Positions 12,357 to 18,768 of a DNA stretch of 21,866 nucleotides are shown piece after piece. The first letter of the stretch is position 1; the number at the start of each line of letters is the position of its first letter. The translations under genes were made by a program, and so were the position numbers. The DNA is from a virus. Under the pieces are notes generated by a model that made no database searches, was not told the DNA's origin, and saw nothing but the letters and a program-made list of their open reading frames with translations. The stretch is from IMG/VR virus record IMGVR_UViG_3300042876_000160, positions 1-21,866 of that record; one strand, written 5' to 3'.

Positions 12357-13115
12357 ATGATGTTAAGATTAGTAATGTTGTCCATGACTTTAATGGCTCT
12401 AATCGGGTCCAGTCTTTATGGAAAAGCCAAGTCCGTAACTGTTAATCTAGACTCTGCAGTTATTATTTCGGGACCTATTTTTCCTGAGAGTATGAAGAAT
12501 CGGATTAAAGAACTTATCGATCTGCAGAAGAACCCAGAAGTGCAGTCAGTTGATATTGTTCTGAATAGTCCGGGGGGTGAAGTCTATTCCACCCTTATGT
12601 TCATCTCAGTAATGGAACAGATTAAAGCTTCAGGTAAAGAGGTTCGGTGCGTTGTTCTTAACGGGGCTGCTAGTGCTGCTTTCCAGATCCTTTCTCACTG
12701 TTCTCAGCGTGTCAGCATGGAGCATTCATTCCTTCTTTGGCACCCAGTTAGAATTGGCCTTGGCTTTGGCGCAAGTCTTACACCTACAGAAGCAGTAAGT
12801 CTAGCTAACCACCTTGTATACCTTGAAGACATTCTTATTAAGGACTTAAGACAGACTCTTAAAGTATCTGATGAAGACTTCTGGAAGCATTACAACTTGG
12901 AAACTTTACATACTGGAGCCAGCCTTCACGAGCTAGATAAATCTTTTCTTGACATTGTTGGATTCGTTACTAACTTAAAGGAAGTAAGAGAGAAAGCTGA
13001 GGAGCAGGAGAAGAAGGACGCTAGCGTGGGTGGTATCTTTGGAATGAGTATCAGTCCGGAAGACTTTATCTTTGACTACTCTACTCCTATCTATATTCCT
13101 GATCTTATTCAGTAA
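12357..13115 (+). CDS. Exported ClpP-like serine protease
   Basis: A 252-residue protein of the ClpP/SppA/crotonase fold. NSPGG (70-74) is the oxyanion segment. Ser106 in GAASAAF and His129 in LLWHPVR fit the ClpP Ser-His pair and spacing. The third catalytic residue is not obvious among the acidic residues after 160. Unlike cytoplasmic ClpP, the N-terminus is a signal peptide: MMLRLVMLSMTLMALIGSSL, with likely cleavage after about residue 24. The C-terminus has a charged coil (KEVREKAEEQEKKD). It lies between amidase and transglycosylase with 2-base and 32-base gaps, so a role at the cell envelope during lysis or exclusion is plausible. A prohead protease role is unlikely, given the signal peptide and location. 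Confidence 0.75.
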   Translation: MMLRLVMLSMTLMALIGSSLYGKAKSVTVNLDSAVIISGPIFPESMKNRIKELIDLQKNPEVQSVDIVLNSPGGEVYSTLMFISVMEQIKASGKEVRCVVLNGAASAAFQILSHCSQRVSMEHSFLLWHPVRIGLGFGASLTPTEAVSLANHLVYLEDILIKDLRQTLKVSDEDFWKHYNLETLHTGASLHELDKSFLDIVGFVTNLKEVREKAEEQEKKDASVGGIFGMSISPEDFIFDYSTPIYIPDLIQ

Positions 13116-13147
13116 TTGATTCTGTATTTAGCATTACGGGGGGATTT

Positions 13148-13651
13148 ATGATTAAGTTATTTGTTTTATTATTTACAGGACTGCTTCCCTTTACAGGGAA
13201 TGCAGACCCTCTTCTGGATTACATTCAAAAGATTAACCCTTATATTAATAAAACATTTGCTAAGACTTTAGCTAAGGAAGTAAACACGCAAGCTAAAAGG
13301 TATGGGCTAGATCCTTTTATCTCGATTAAGATCGGGATGCTTGAGTCTAGCCTACGCATGGATGCAGTTTCAAATACGGGAGACTACGGAATATTCCAGA
13401 TCAACCTTAAGACCATGCAAGACTTTGGTATTCCTATCTCCGATCTAGGTACACTTAAAGGGCAGGTTCGTGCTCACATGAAAATCTTGAAGCAAAAGAT
13501 TCAAGTATGTTCCAAGCGTCCAGAGTTAAGGGGAAGAGAGTGGGTTTGCTATCACTCCTTCACTCCTAAATATAATGAGCTATATTATGTACGGGCGACT
13601 CGACTTATTCAAATTAAAGAGGAGATTTCTAATTATGTTACAGCAAATTAG
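13148..13651 (+). CDS. Exported lytic transglycosylase (SLT/lysozyme-like)
   Basis: A 167-residue peptidoglycan-cleaving enzyme with a signal peptide (MIKLFVLLFTGLLPFTGNA, cleavage probably before Asp20). The SLT domain shows the catalytic Glu66 in GMLESSLR and the signature NTGDYGIFQIN (76-86), which are standard for soluble lytic transglycosylases. The mature enzyme would act in the periplasm and cleave the glycan strand to 1,6-anhydro ends. Two Cys late in the domain may form a disulfide, in keeping with export. ATG 13148 has GGGGGGA upstream. It ends with TAG and overlaps the holin candidate by 17 bases. Having both this and a cytoplasmic amidase gives the phage two lysis enzymes. Confidence 0.85.
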   Translation: MIKLFVLLFTGLLPFTGNADPLLDYIQKINPYINKTFAKTLAKEVNTQAKRYGLDPFISIKIGMLESSLRMDAVSNTGDYGIFQINLKTMQDFGIPISDLGTLKGQVRAHMKILKQKIQVCSKRPELRGREWVCYHSFTPKYNELYYVRATRLIQIKEEISNYVTAN

Positions 13652-13799
13652 TACGGAACAAGTAATGCTATGGGCTATGGCTGCCGCTTTCGGTTTCGGT
13701 ATTGGGTCTATGTTCTCTGGTATCCTGAGAGCTACAGTATCCATGCTATTCACTTCGGTCGCACTGTTTGTTCTCGGTTCAAATAAAAAAGAAGGGTAA
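13635..13799 (+). CDS. Two-helix small membrane protein, holin candidate
   Basis: 54 residues from ATG 13635, which has GAGGAG 10 bases upstream; the longer frame from 13575 lies inside the transglycosylase gene and lacks such a site. Two hydrophobic helices (VMLWAMAAAFGFGIGSMF and LRATVSMLFTSVALFVLG) with a tight turn and a basic C-terminal tail (NKKEG) match a class II holin. Holins have little conserved sequence, so the call depends on topology, size and position beside two lysis enzymes. It overlaps the transglycosylase by 17 bases. Confidence 0.6.
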   Translation: MLQQISTEQVMLWAMAAAFGFGIGSMFSGILRATVSMLFTSVALFVLGSNKKEG

Positions 13800-13804
13800 T
13801 AAGT

Positions 13805-15013
13805 ATGACTTTTAAATTTAATAAAGTTGAGGGCGGGTATAAGTGTAGAGGCTTAGGCTTTGTGTATCCTTATGCATTAGGCTTGCAAGCTTGGATTGAT
13901 TCAGAGAATTTGGTAGTAGAAGACATTGATAAGGTACCTTTTTCTGGTAAGCCTTTTACTCAGCGTTTATCTTTCAGTAAACACGGGACACTTTACTCGG
14001 GAATCTACGGAGCTTTCCATATAAAGAATAAGAATAAATGGGGAGTAAAAGGAATTCATTTTGATTTGGATGTTGATAATCCTAATAGATTAGATTTTCA
14101 AATCTATACGGACACACACCCAGAAGAGTTTATGGGTATGCTCCAAAGCTTAAGCAAAAATCTGGACATATTTACTGGGGCAGGAATTAGTTTATCTAGA
14201 AGAGAAGGCCTTTCTTTCTTTCAAGGGATTCAAGATAAACCTATCTTCTCGAAAGAAGTAGCAAATCAATTAGGGTATTCTATCTATACCCCAATCCTCC
14301 ATCATGCAGACTTTCCCGATTCCGAATTTAAAAGAGGAGTTCTTCTTCACGGTACTTACGGGATGGGTAAAAGTTCCGTAGCTAGTTACACTGCTCACTT
14401 AGCTAACCAGTTAGGTATTACTTTTCTTTATTGTAAGACTGCACATGATTTTGTAACTGCTACAGAATACTTCTCTGTTCTGAAAGGTAAAAAGATTGTA
14501 TTCGTAGAGGACATTGATAAGCTATTCAAGGATCGAGAAAGGGATAGTACAGTAGATGATATCCTTAACTCTTTGGACAGCGTGGATAATAAGTCAAACA
14601 GTGTAATGTATATCTTTACTACAAATGAACTAGAGGTGATTGAAAGGGCGATGCTTAGACCGGGACGTATTGATTCTGTCTTAGGCTTAGAGCTTCCGAA
14701 TAAGGAGGCAATGTTCCATATCCTTTCTAGGTATACAGATGGAAATACCTTAGCAGTATCCGACTTCCTTGAGACATTAAAGGCAGGGGAAAGTTATAGT
14801 CCAGCTTTCCTTAGGGAGATGTGTCAACGTGCTAAGTATATCCTTAAACAAGAGAATAAAAAGATGTTGACAGGACAAGATCTAGTGTTATCTTTAGAGA
14901 CGCTGAAGCCTCAGATTGCTTTAGTGAATGCGGATCGTAAAGTTATTCCGGAAGAGCAGAAGCTTTATCAAAACTTAATGACAGTAATTAATAGAGGTGT
15001 GCATGGAGACTAA
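13805..15013 (+). CDS. AAA+ ATPase (FtsH/Cdc48-type clade)
   Basis: A 402-residue protein. The N-terminal ~170 residues are beta-rich and unrecognised, probably a substrate or partner domain. The AAA module follows: Walker A GTYGMGKSS (about 183-191), Walker B IVFVEDIDK (about 231-239), sensor-1 TTNE, and MLRPGRID, the second region of homology with its arginine finger typical of classic AAA proteins. A small helical lid ends the protein. Classic AAA proteins act as hexamers that remodel protein or nucleoprotein complexes. Placed at the head of the replication block, it may remodel replication or host complexes; that is inference. A clamp loader is less likely, since that clade lacks MLRPGRID. 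Confidence 0.85.
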   Translation: MTFKFNKVEGGYKCRGLGFVYPYALGLQAWIDSENLVVEDIDKVPFSGKPFTQRLSFSKHGTLYSGIYGAFHIKNKNKWGVKGIHFDLDVDNPNRLDFQIYTDTHPEEFMGMLQSLSKNLDIFTGAGISLSRREGLSFFQGIQDKPIFSKEVANQLGYSIYTPILHHADFPDSEFKRGVLLHGTYGMGKSSVASYTAHLANQLGITFLYCKTAHDFVTATEYFSVLKGKKIVFVEDIDKLFKDRERDSTVDDILNSLDSVDNKSNSVMYIFTTNELEVIERAMLRPGRIDSVLGLELPNKEAMFHILSRYTDGNTLAVSDFLETLKAGESYSPAFLREMCQRAKYILKQENKKMLTGQDLVLSLETLKPQIALVNADRKVIPEEQKLYQNLMTVINRGVHGD

Positions 15014-15224
15014 TAACAATAAGCAAACTAGAATGGATGCGGCTTTAAGTAGGGCGAATAGATTGATTGAGTCTTGGACTTTGGAAGAGCTTAAGACTTT
15101 CGCATTCGATAGACTAGTAACCGAGTATCTTAATGATTACCAGAATGCAAGTCCTGTCCAGTGGGGATACGATGCGAATGGATCTCCTGTCCCGATAGAA
15201 GAAGAAGAAGATACTAATGAGTAA
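15003..15224 (+). CDS. Small acidic protein, unrecognised
   Basis: 73 residues from ATG 15003, which has AGAGG 5 bases upstream; a GTG at 14997 is possible but less likely. Helix over DAALSRANRLIESWTLEELK and a second over FDRLVTEYLNDYQN, then an acidic disordered tail (PIEEEEDTNE). It overlaps the AAA+ gene by 11 bases, suggesting coupled translation and perhaps a physical partner of the ATPase. No family recognised. Confidence 0.65.
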   Translation: METNNNKQTRMDAALSRANRLIESWTLEELKTFAFDRLVTEYLNDYQNASPVQWGYDANGSPVPIEEEEDTNE

Positions 15225-15315
15225 GGTAACCTACCTTATAGGTATATTCCTGATCTGGTATTTTACTGGGTACATCATAGGCGATTTAATTATATTCATA
15301 TTTAATAAAGGATAA
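15217..15315 (+). CDS. 32-residue membrane peptide
   Basis: ATG 15217 overlaps the previous stop by 8 bases. The peptide starts MSKVTYLIGIFLIWYFTGYI and ends IGDLIIFIFNKG; nearly all of it is a hydrophobic helix with a Lys at each end. The ribosome site is a weak purine run (GAAGAAGAAGA), but the frame fills exactly the gap to the next gene, whose own ribosome site overlaps this stop. It could be a membrane regulator or chance; short length limits confidence. Confidence 0.45.
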   Translation: MSKVTYLIGIFLIWYFTGYIIGDLIIFIFNKG

Positions 15316-15321
15316 CTGTAA

Positions 15322-15612
15322 ATGACAAACAAAAACGAACCATTGAAAGCTAGAGTTAAAGTTAGACTTACATTGTATGATAACTTAGGCTATGCTTTCC
15401 AACAACTAGCCAACCTGTACCAACTGGATTACGATAAGCTAGCTGAACGTCTTATCTTCTCGGGGGTAGAGTCCCACCTTCATGCTATTAATGAATTGCA
15501 AACTAAACAACAGGAGAGCCAAGCAAATGCAGACCAACAAGCCAACCAGCCTTCTGGAATTGTTTCGTCTAGCGGGACACCGCTCCTTCCAAACGATCCA
15601 TTTCTCAAATGA
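15322..15612 (+). CDS. Small protein with ribbon-helix-helix-like start
   Basis: 96 residues. The first ~50 residues show a strand (LKARVKVRLTLY) followed by two helices (DNLGYAFQQLANLYQLD and YDKLAERLIFSGVESHLHAI), compatible with a ribbon-helix-helix DNA-binding fold, which would make it a possible regulator. The last ~40 residues are Gln/Asn/Pro-rich and disordered. That tail is read in another frame by the following gene for 86 bases. AAAGGA precedes ATG 15322. Function is not established. Confidence 0.65.
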   Translation: MTNKNEPLKARVKVRLTLYDNLGYAFQQLANLYQLDYDKLAERLIFSGVESHLHAINELQTKQQESQANADQQANQPSGIVSSSGTPLLPNDPFLK

Positions 15613-15760
15613 GAGAAAGCCTACAGAGATTGTAGGTATAGTAGATTCAGGTTGTTCTATTAATGGACAGGTTATTGACAAGCCTATGGCTGTTGGTTAT
15701 TATCTGAAAGAGAAAGAAATAAAAGTATTTTCATTGGAGAACAGGGAGTGGATACAATGA
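15527..15760 (+). CDS. Small beta-rich protein in a long overlap, unrecognised
   Basis: 77 residues from ATG 15527, which has GGAGAG 9 bases upstream. A longer frame from 15482 starts deeper in the previous gene without a better site. The body (TEIVGIVDSGCSINGQVIDK, then MAVGYYLKEKEIKVFSLENR) looks like a small beta barrel. The N-terminal 28 codons overlap the disordered tail of the preceding gene in a different frame, an unusually long overlap for this genome. No family recognised. Its stop overlaps the next start (ATGA). Confidence 0.6.
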   Translation: MQTNKPTSLLELFRLAGHRSFQTIHFSNERKPTEIVGIVDSGCSINGQVIDKPMAVGYYLKEKEIKVFSLENREWIQ

Positions 15761-16086
15761 ACAACACCGCTAAAAAGTTAGATACGAATAAGCCAGACTT
15801 ATCTTTGAATCCTAAAGTTGCATTAGACCAGATGGCTTTCGCTTTTATGTATGGAGAAAAGAAGTATGGACGTTACAATTACACAGCAGGTTTTGATTCT
15901 CACAGACTTATTGCCGCAGCTATGCGTCACCTTACTCAGTATCAAGAAGGTGAGGACCTGGACCCAGAATCCGGGGCTAGTCATTTAGGACACGCCCTAG
16001 CTAGTATCGCAATGCTTCTTCACACTATTGAGCTAGGAACTAACAAGGATACTAGGTTGCACAAAAAGGGCTTAAAGAATGATTAA
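15757..16086 (+). CDS. dATP/dGTP diphosphohydrolase-like protein (DUF5664 family)
   Basis: 109 residues from ATG 15757, preceded by AGGGAG 8 bases upstream; a GTG at 15748 is the alternative. The pattern KPDLSLNPKVALDQMAFAFM, EKKYGRYN, HRLIAAAMRHLTQYQEGEDL, ESGASHLGHALASIAMLLHT is the signature of the phage family annotated as dATP/dGTP diphosphohydrolase, an all-alpha domain related in role to MazG-type enzymes. It would remove pyrophosphate from purine deoxynucleotides and so alter the dNTP pool during replication. It lies between small unknown genes and the nuclease, in the DNA metabolism block. Substrate is taken from the family name and not shown by this sequence. Confidence 0.75.
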   Translation: MNNTAKKLDTNKPDLSLNPKVALDQMAFAFMYGEKKYGRYNYTAGFDSHRLIAAAMRHLTQYQEGEDLDPESGASHLGHALASIAMLLHTIELGTNKDTRLHKKGLKND

Positions 16087-17011
16087 TATTAAAGATAGTT
16101 TAAAAGATTACTTCTCTTTTACTCAAAAAGAATCTGAGGAAAAGGATCGGGAGCAAGCCGGAACTTTAAGAGGAGGTAACGCTGGAGTTGTTCTGGATGG
16201 TCAGCCTTACGCGAAATATAACTGCCCACGTAAAACCTATTTAAGATATAAGGGTATCTCCCTTAAAGATAAAGAAGACAGTACTCTCCTTATGTTCGAA
16301 GGAGGTAAGGTTGCAGAAGAGATTTGGAAGATTGTTCTATCCGGACATGAGTCAGATAACCTAGTTATTAAAAGAGAAGAAGAGGCAGCGGTATCTTTCC
16401 GGATCCAAGATAAGGAAGTAACTGGTAGGCCTGACTTCGCTATTTATAATAAGGAGGGAAGACCTTTATTAGGAGTGGAACATAAGAACCTATCCTCTGT
16501 TTATTCTAGCTTGGATGTTAGAGTAGGTGGAGAACCGGGCTTCGACCACCTCGCGCAAGCCGGGTTCTATATGGCCGCTTTAGGTTGCCAGTATAAACTT
16601 ATCTATACTCAGACTGTAATGTTTCCTTTGATTGGTTGGCTAGCCAAGAAGGTGTCTCGCGACTCCCCCCTAGTAGAGCTTAATGATAAGGGAGAACCTA
16701 AAACATTGAAGCCTGGGATTGAAGTATTCGACCTACGCTTTGGACCGAATGGAGTTCTTCAGTTTAAAAGAGAAGAAGAACTTATCTATAAAGATAGTAT
16801 CATTACTCGTCAGTCTATCATGAATAACTATGAGTACATTCTTAACATGGATAAGACAAACAGTTTAGGTAAGCGCCCCAAGAATATTAAATGGGATGGT
16901 AAGGAAAAGGATTGGACAGCGTGTACCTACTGCTCTCTTAAAGATACTTGTGATAGGTTAGAGTCGAATCCTAAAGCGTGGCTTAAAGAAATACAGGAGA
17001 AGAACAAATGA
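16079..17011 (+). CDS. Cas4/RecB-like PD-(D/E)XK exonuclease with Fe-S cluster
   Basis: A 310-residue nuclease. The PD-(D/E)XK core is visible as TGRPDFAIYN (Asp near 118) followed by LLGVEHKN (Glu-x-Lys near 134-136). One Cys near 48 (YNCPRKTYLRY) and three near the C-terminus (ACTYCSLKDTC, about 281-290) are spaced as in Cas4, AddB and related enzymes, where four Cys hold a 4Fe-4S cluster. Such phage enzymes trim double-stranded ends for recombination or degrade host DNA. No CRISPR array or Cas genes are nearby, so an adaptation role is not suggested. It overlaps the diphosphohydrolase by 8 bases and the next gene by 4. Confidence 0.82.
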   Translation: MINIKDSLKDYFSFTQKESEEKDREQAGTLRGGNAGVVLDGQPYAKYNCPRKTYLRYKGISLKDKEDSTLLMFEGGKVAEEIWKIVLSGHESDNLVIKREEEAAVSFRIQDKEVTGRPDFAIYNKEGRPLLGVEHKNLSSVYSSLDVRVGGEPGFDHLAQAGFYMAALGCQYKLIYTQTVMFPLIGWLAKKVSRDSPLVELNDKGEPKTLKPGIEVFDLRFGPNGVLQFKREEELIYKDSIITRQSIMNNYEYILNMDKTNSLGKRPKNIKWDGKEKDWTACTYCSLKDTCDRLESNPKAWLKEIQEKNK

Positions 17012-17463
17012 AATACGATCCGTATTATATATTAACTGCTTGGCAAGGTATAAAGTTTATTGTAGAAAACGTATTCATACAAAGATTAGAACCTATAAGT
17101 GTAGATAGAAGTACACAAATAATGACAGGTAGATTGATTGATGAGTGGGGAAATTCCATGGGTATTAACCAATGGGATTTAAATACAAGGGAGTGTATAA
17201 CTAGCCAGGGAAAAACTTACTCTACATTTAAAATCGTAGGGGAATTAGATTCTCAAGGTAATAAAATTCTATATGATACTACTTCTACCTTCTCTTCTGG
17301 ATCTGCTATTTATTATACAACAGCCCCTTCAAGTCCTATAACTATCCCAGAAGGATACGAACTTACTATAAATAATTTAGGATCTACGCATAAGTGTGTG
17401 GCCGTCGATACAGGTTTCCGTAAGACGTGGTGCAAAATCTGTAACAGAGATATGGAGTACTAA
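17008..17463 (+). CDS. Hypothetical protein with C-terminal Cys/His cluster
   Basis: A 151-residue protein, mostly beta by pattern (FKIVGELDSQGNKILYDTTS, SAIYYTTAPSSPITIPEGYE). The last 25 residues hold HKC, then WCKICNRD, a possible zinc-binding cluster; such C-terminal knuckles recur in phage DNA-metabolism proteins. It overlaps the nuclease gene by 4 bases (ATGA), implying coupled expression. No family recognised, and the zinc site is inferred from Cys spacing only. Confidence 0.65.
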   Translation: MKYDPYYILTAWQGIKFIVENVFIQRLEPISVDRSTQIMTGRLIDEWGNSMGINQWDLNTRECITSQGKTYSTFKIVGELDSQGNKILYDTTSTFSSGSAIYYTTAPSSPITIPEGYELTINNLGSTHKCVAVDTGFRKTWCKICNRDMEY

Positions 17464-17464
17464 T

Positions 17465-17800
17465 ATGAGTTCAATTAAAGATAAAGATAAACTATTGAAT
17501 GACTTGGAAAAAGCTTTGCAAGATCCTATCCTGAGAGGGACAGTAGGTTTAGGGATCTACGCTAGAGAACTATGCTCAAGTATGGGAGTAGCACATACTA
17601 TTCTTCTCCTTACTGAGCAAGCTAAAAGATTAATAGATGGAGTCATCGAGGACCCGGAAGATAGAGCAGCTTTGAAGATGGCTATCATCGAAGACTTTGC
17701 AGACAAGGTTATTCATATGGAAGCGGATCCTACTTTGGAACAATTCCTGGATGAAGCGGAAGAAAAGGGCTTGACAAAAAAGAAGGAAGACTTAAACTAA
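17465..17800 (+). CDS. Small acidic helical protein, unrecognised
   Basis: 111 residues from ATG 17465, which has GGAG 7 bases upstream; the frame is open further upstream but lies inside the previous gene. The protein is helical and acidic: KDKLLNDLEKALQDPILRGT, LLLTEQAKRLIDGVIEDPED, and a tail of Glu/Lys (FLDEAEEKGLTKKKED). No motif recognised. It starts 1 base after the preceding stop. A perfect -35 box near its 3' end (17771) may belong to a promoter for the following gene. Confidence 0.65.
   Translation: MSSIKDKDKLLNDLEKALQDPILRGTVGLGIYARELCSSMGVAHTILLLTEQAKRLIDGVIEDPEDRAALKMAIIEDFADKVIHMEADPTLEQFLDEAEEKGLTKKKEDLN
17771..17798 (+). promoter_or_regulatory. Possible promoter for the small basic protein gene
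   Basis: A perfect TTGACA (17771-17776), a 16-base spacer and TAAACT (17793-17798) end just at the stop of the preceding gene and would start transcription about 70 bases before ATG 17877. A weak hairpin, GATCCTA (17816-17822) with TAGGATT (17832-17838), lies in the leader. Confidence 0.4.
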
Positions 17801-17876
17801 CCCTCAACTACAACGGATCCTAGGATGGTCTTAGGATTTGTTTAGTATATGCCAACGAGAATAAGGAAAAGAAAAG

Positions 17877-18155
17877 ATGGCTAACAATTATCAAGGCAAG
17901 TACTCGAACTCAAACAACACTCAACGTGCTGCTGCTCCCGCAAAGACTACAGGTAAAGGCATGCGCCCTGCTGCTGTAGTTAAGGTTGTAGTAAGCAAAG
18001 GAAAAGGACAGAAGCCAGAATACATGGACTCTGGTATTATCTTTTTCCAGAACACAGACGAGAAGACAGGTCAGAAGAAAGGATACTCGATTAAGCTTCG
18101 CTCGGACGTTACTATCCCAGCGGGAACTAAGCTTTCATTGTTCTTAAACGACTAA
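17877..18155 (+). CDS. Small basic, probably abundant protein (possible nucleic-acid binder)
   Basis: 92 residues. The first ~30 are disordered, rich in Asn, Gln, Ala and Lys (NNYQGKYSNSNNTQRAAAPA). The rest is beta-rich with a basic patch (VVKVVVSKGKGQKPEYMDSG, KKGYSIKLRSDVTIPAGTKL), compatible with a small barrel. No known family, but charge and position in the replication block suggest binding to DNA or RNA, possibly a single-strand binder. Codons are richer in C/G third positions (AAC, GGC, AAG, CGT, CGC, GCT) than in neighbours, and it has a gap and a possible promoter of its own, which together suggest strong expression. Confidence 0.68.
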   Translation: MANNYQGKYSNSNNTQRAAAPAKTTGKGMRPAAVVKVVVSKGKGQKPEYMDSGIIFFQNTDEKTGQKKGYSIKLRSDVTIPAGTKLSLFLND

Positions 18156-18229
18156 GCTAAGTTGTGTTTTAATGACTAAAAATATTAGGTTGATCCAAAG
18201 CTTTCGCGGGTTTCAGGCAATCTAATATA

Positions 18230-18309
18230 AGAAGGAGTAGGTGCTAGGCATGGAGATGTTTATCCGGTCCATAGCTAAGTGGTCAAAGTAAGACCAGCCT
18301 ACTCTTTCT
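18230..18309 (+). ncRNA. Candidate branched (tRNA-like) structured RNA
   Basis: In the 172-base gap, AGAAGGAGTAGG (18230-18241) pairs with CCTACTCTTTCT (18298-18309) to give a 12-bp closing helix with one G-U. Inside are two further helices. GCT plus ATGGA (18243-18245, 18250-18254) pair with TCCATAGC (18268-18275), with a 4-base bulge. TGGTC (18280-18284) pairs with GACCA (18292-18296) around a 7-base loop. The shape is a three-way junction like part of a tRNA, but T-loop and anticodon features are missing. It could be a separate small RNA or a leader controlling the downstream polymerase genes. Pairing was found by eye. Confidence 0.5.
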
Positions 18310-18327
18310 CTTTTACGTGAGGCGATT

Positions 18328-18768
18328 ATGAGAACAGGCTATACGTGGTACAAGCTTAGTGCTGACTGGCTTAATGGCAAGTCAAGCAACAATCTATCCA
18401 TTCCCTTATCCGGTACATTGGAGCCGGGTGTATATAAAAACTGTAAGGTAGTATCCAGGTTAGAACATAACAAACTGATTGTTCAAGATTTAGATTCTAA
18501 TAAACGTATTGAGTCCTCCCTATTTTACCTACCTAATGATATAGGTACAGGAGACTCTGTAGAAATTCAAGTTGCTTTATATGGGGATTACATTATAACA
18601 GTAAAAGGAGATGGTTCCTTCTACGCGTGTGATCCCGTATCCAAATATACATTAAATAAAATAGCAGGGCCAAGTATCCAGTGGGTGAGAGAATGGGCAG
18701 CGGAACGTGGGCTAAGGGAACAACGCCCTGTCATCCTTAAAGTATGGAAGAAGATTGTAAATGAATAA
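18328..18768 (+). CDS. Hypothetical protein upstream of DNA polymerase
   Basis: 146 residues, with a beta-rich body (SIPLSGTLEPGVYKNCKVVS, KLIVQDLDSNKRIESSLFYL, DSVEIQVALYGDYIITVKGD) that could be an OB-like barrel, and a helical basic C-terminus (IQWVREWAAERGLREQRPVI). No family recognised. GAGG lies 5 bases before ATG 18328. It overlaps the polymerase gene by 8 bases, so it may be made with it in fixed ratio, as an accessory factor would be; this is inference. It follows the branched RNA candidate by 18 bases. Confidence 0.65.
   Translation: MRTGYTWYKLSADWLNGKSSNNLSIPLSGTLEPGVYKNCKVVSRLEHNKLIVQDLDSNKRIESSLFYLPNDIGTGDSVEIQVALYGDYIITVKGDGSFYACDPVSKYTLNKIAGPSIQWVREWAAERGLREQRPVILKVWKKIVNE

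Noticed and set aside
13575-13634. Longer N-terminus for the holin candidate
   Set aside because: The extra 20 residues lie inside the transglycosylase gene, are charged and unlike a holin, and the internal ATG 13635 has a good ribosome site.
16079-17011. CRISPR-associated Cas4 adaptation gene
   Set aside because: The Fe-S nuclease resembles Cas4, but no array or other cas gene is present; such nucleases are common in phage recombination blocks.
18236-18304. Genuine tRNA gene
   Set aside because: A 7-bp acceptor-like stem and a 5-bp arm with 7-base loop are present, but the T-loop lacks TTC, an extra G separates the arms, and no normal anticodon arm forms.
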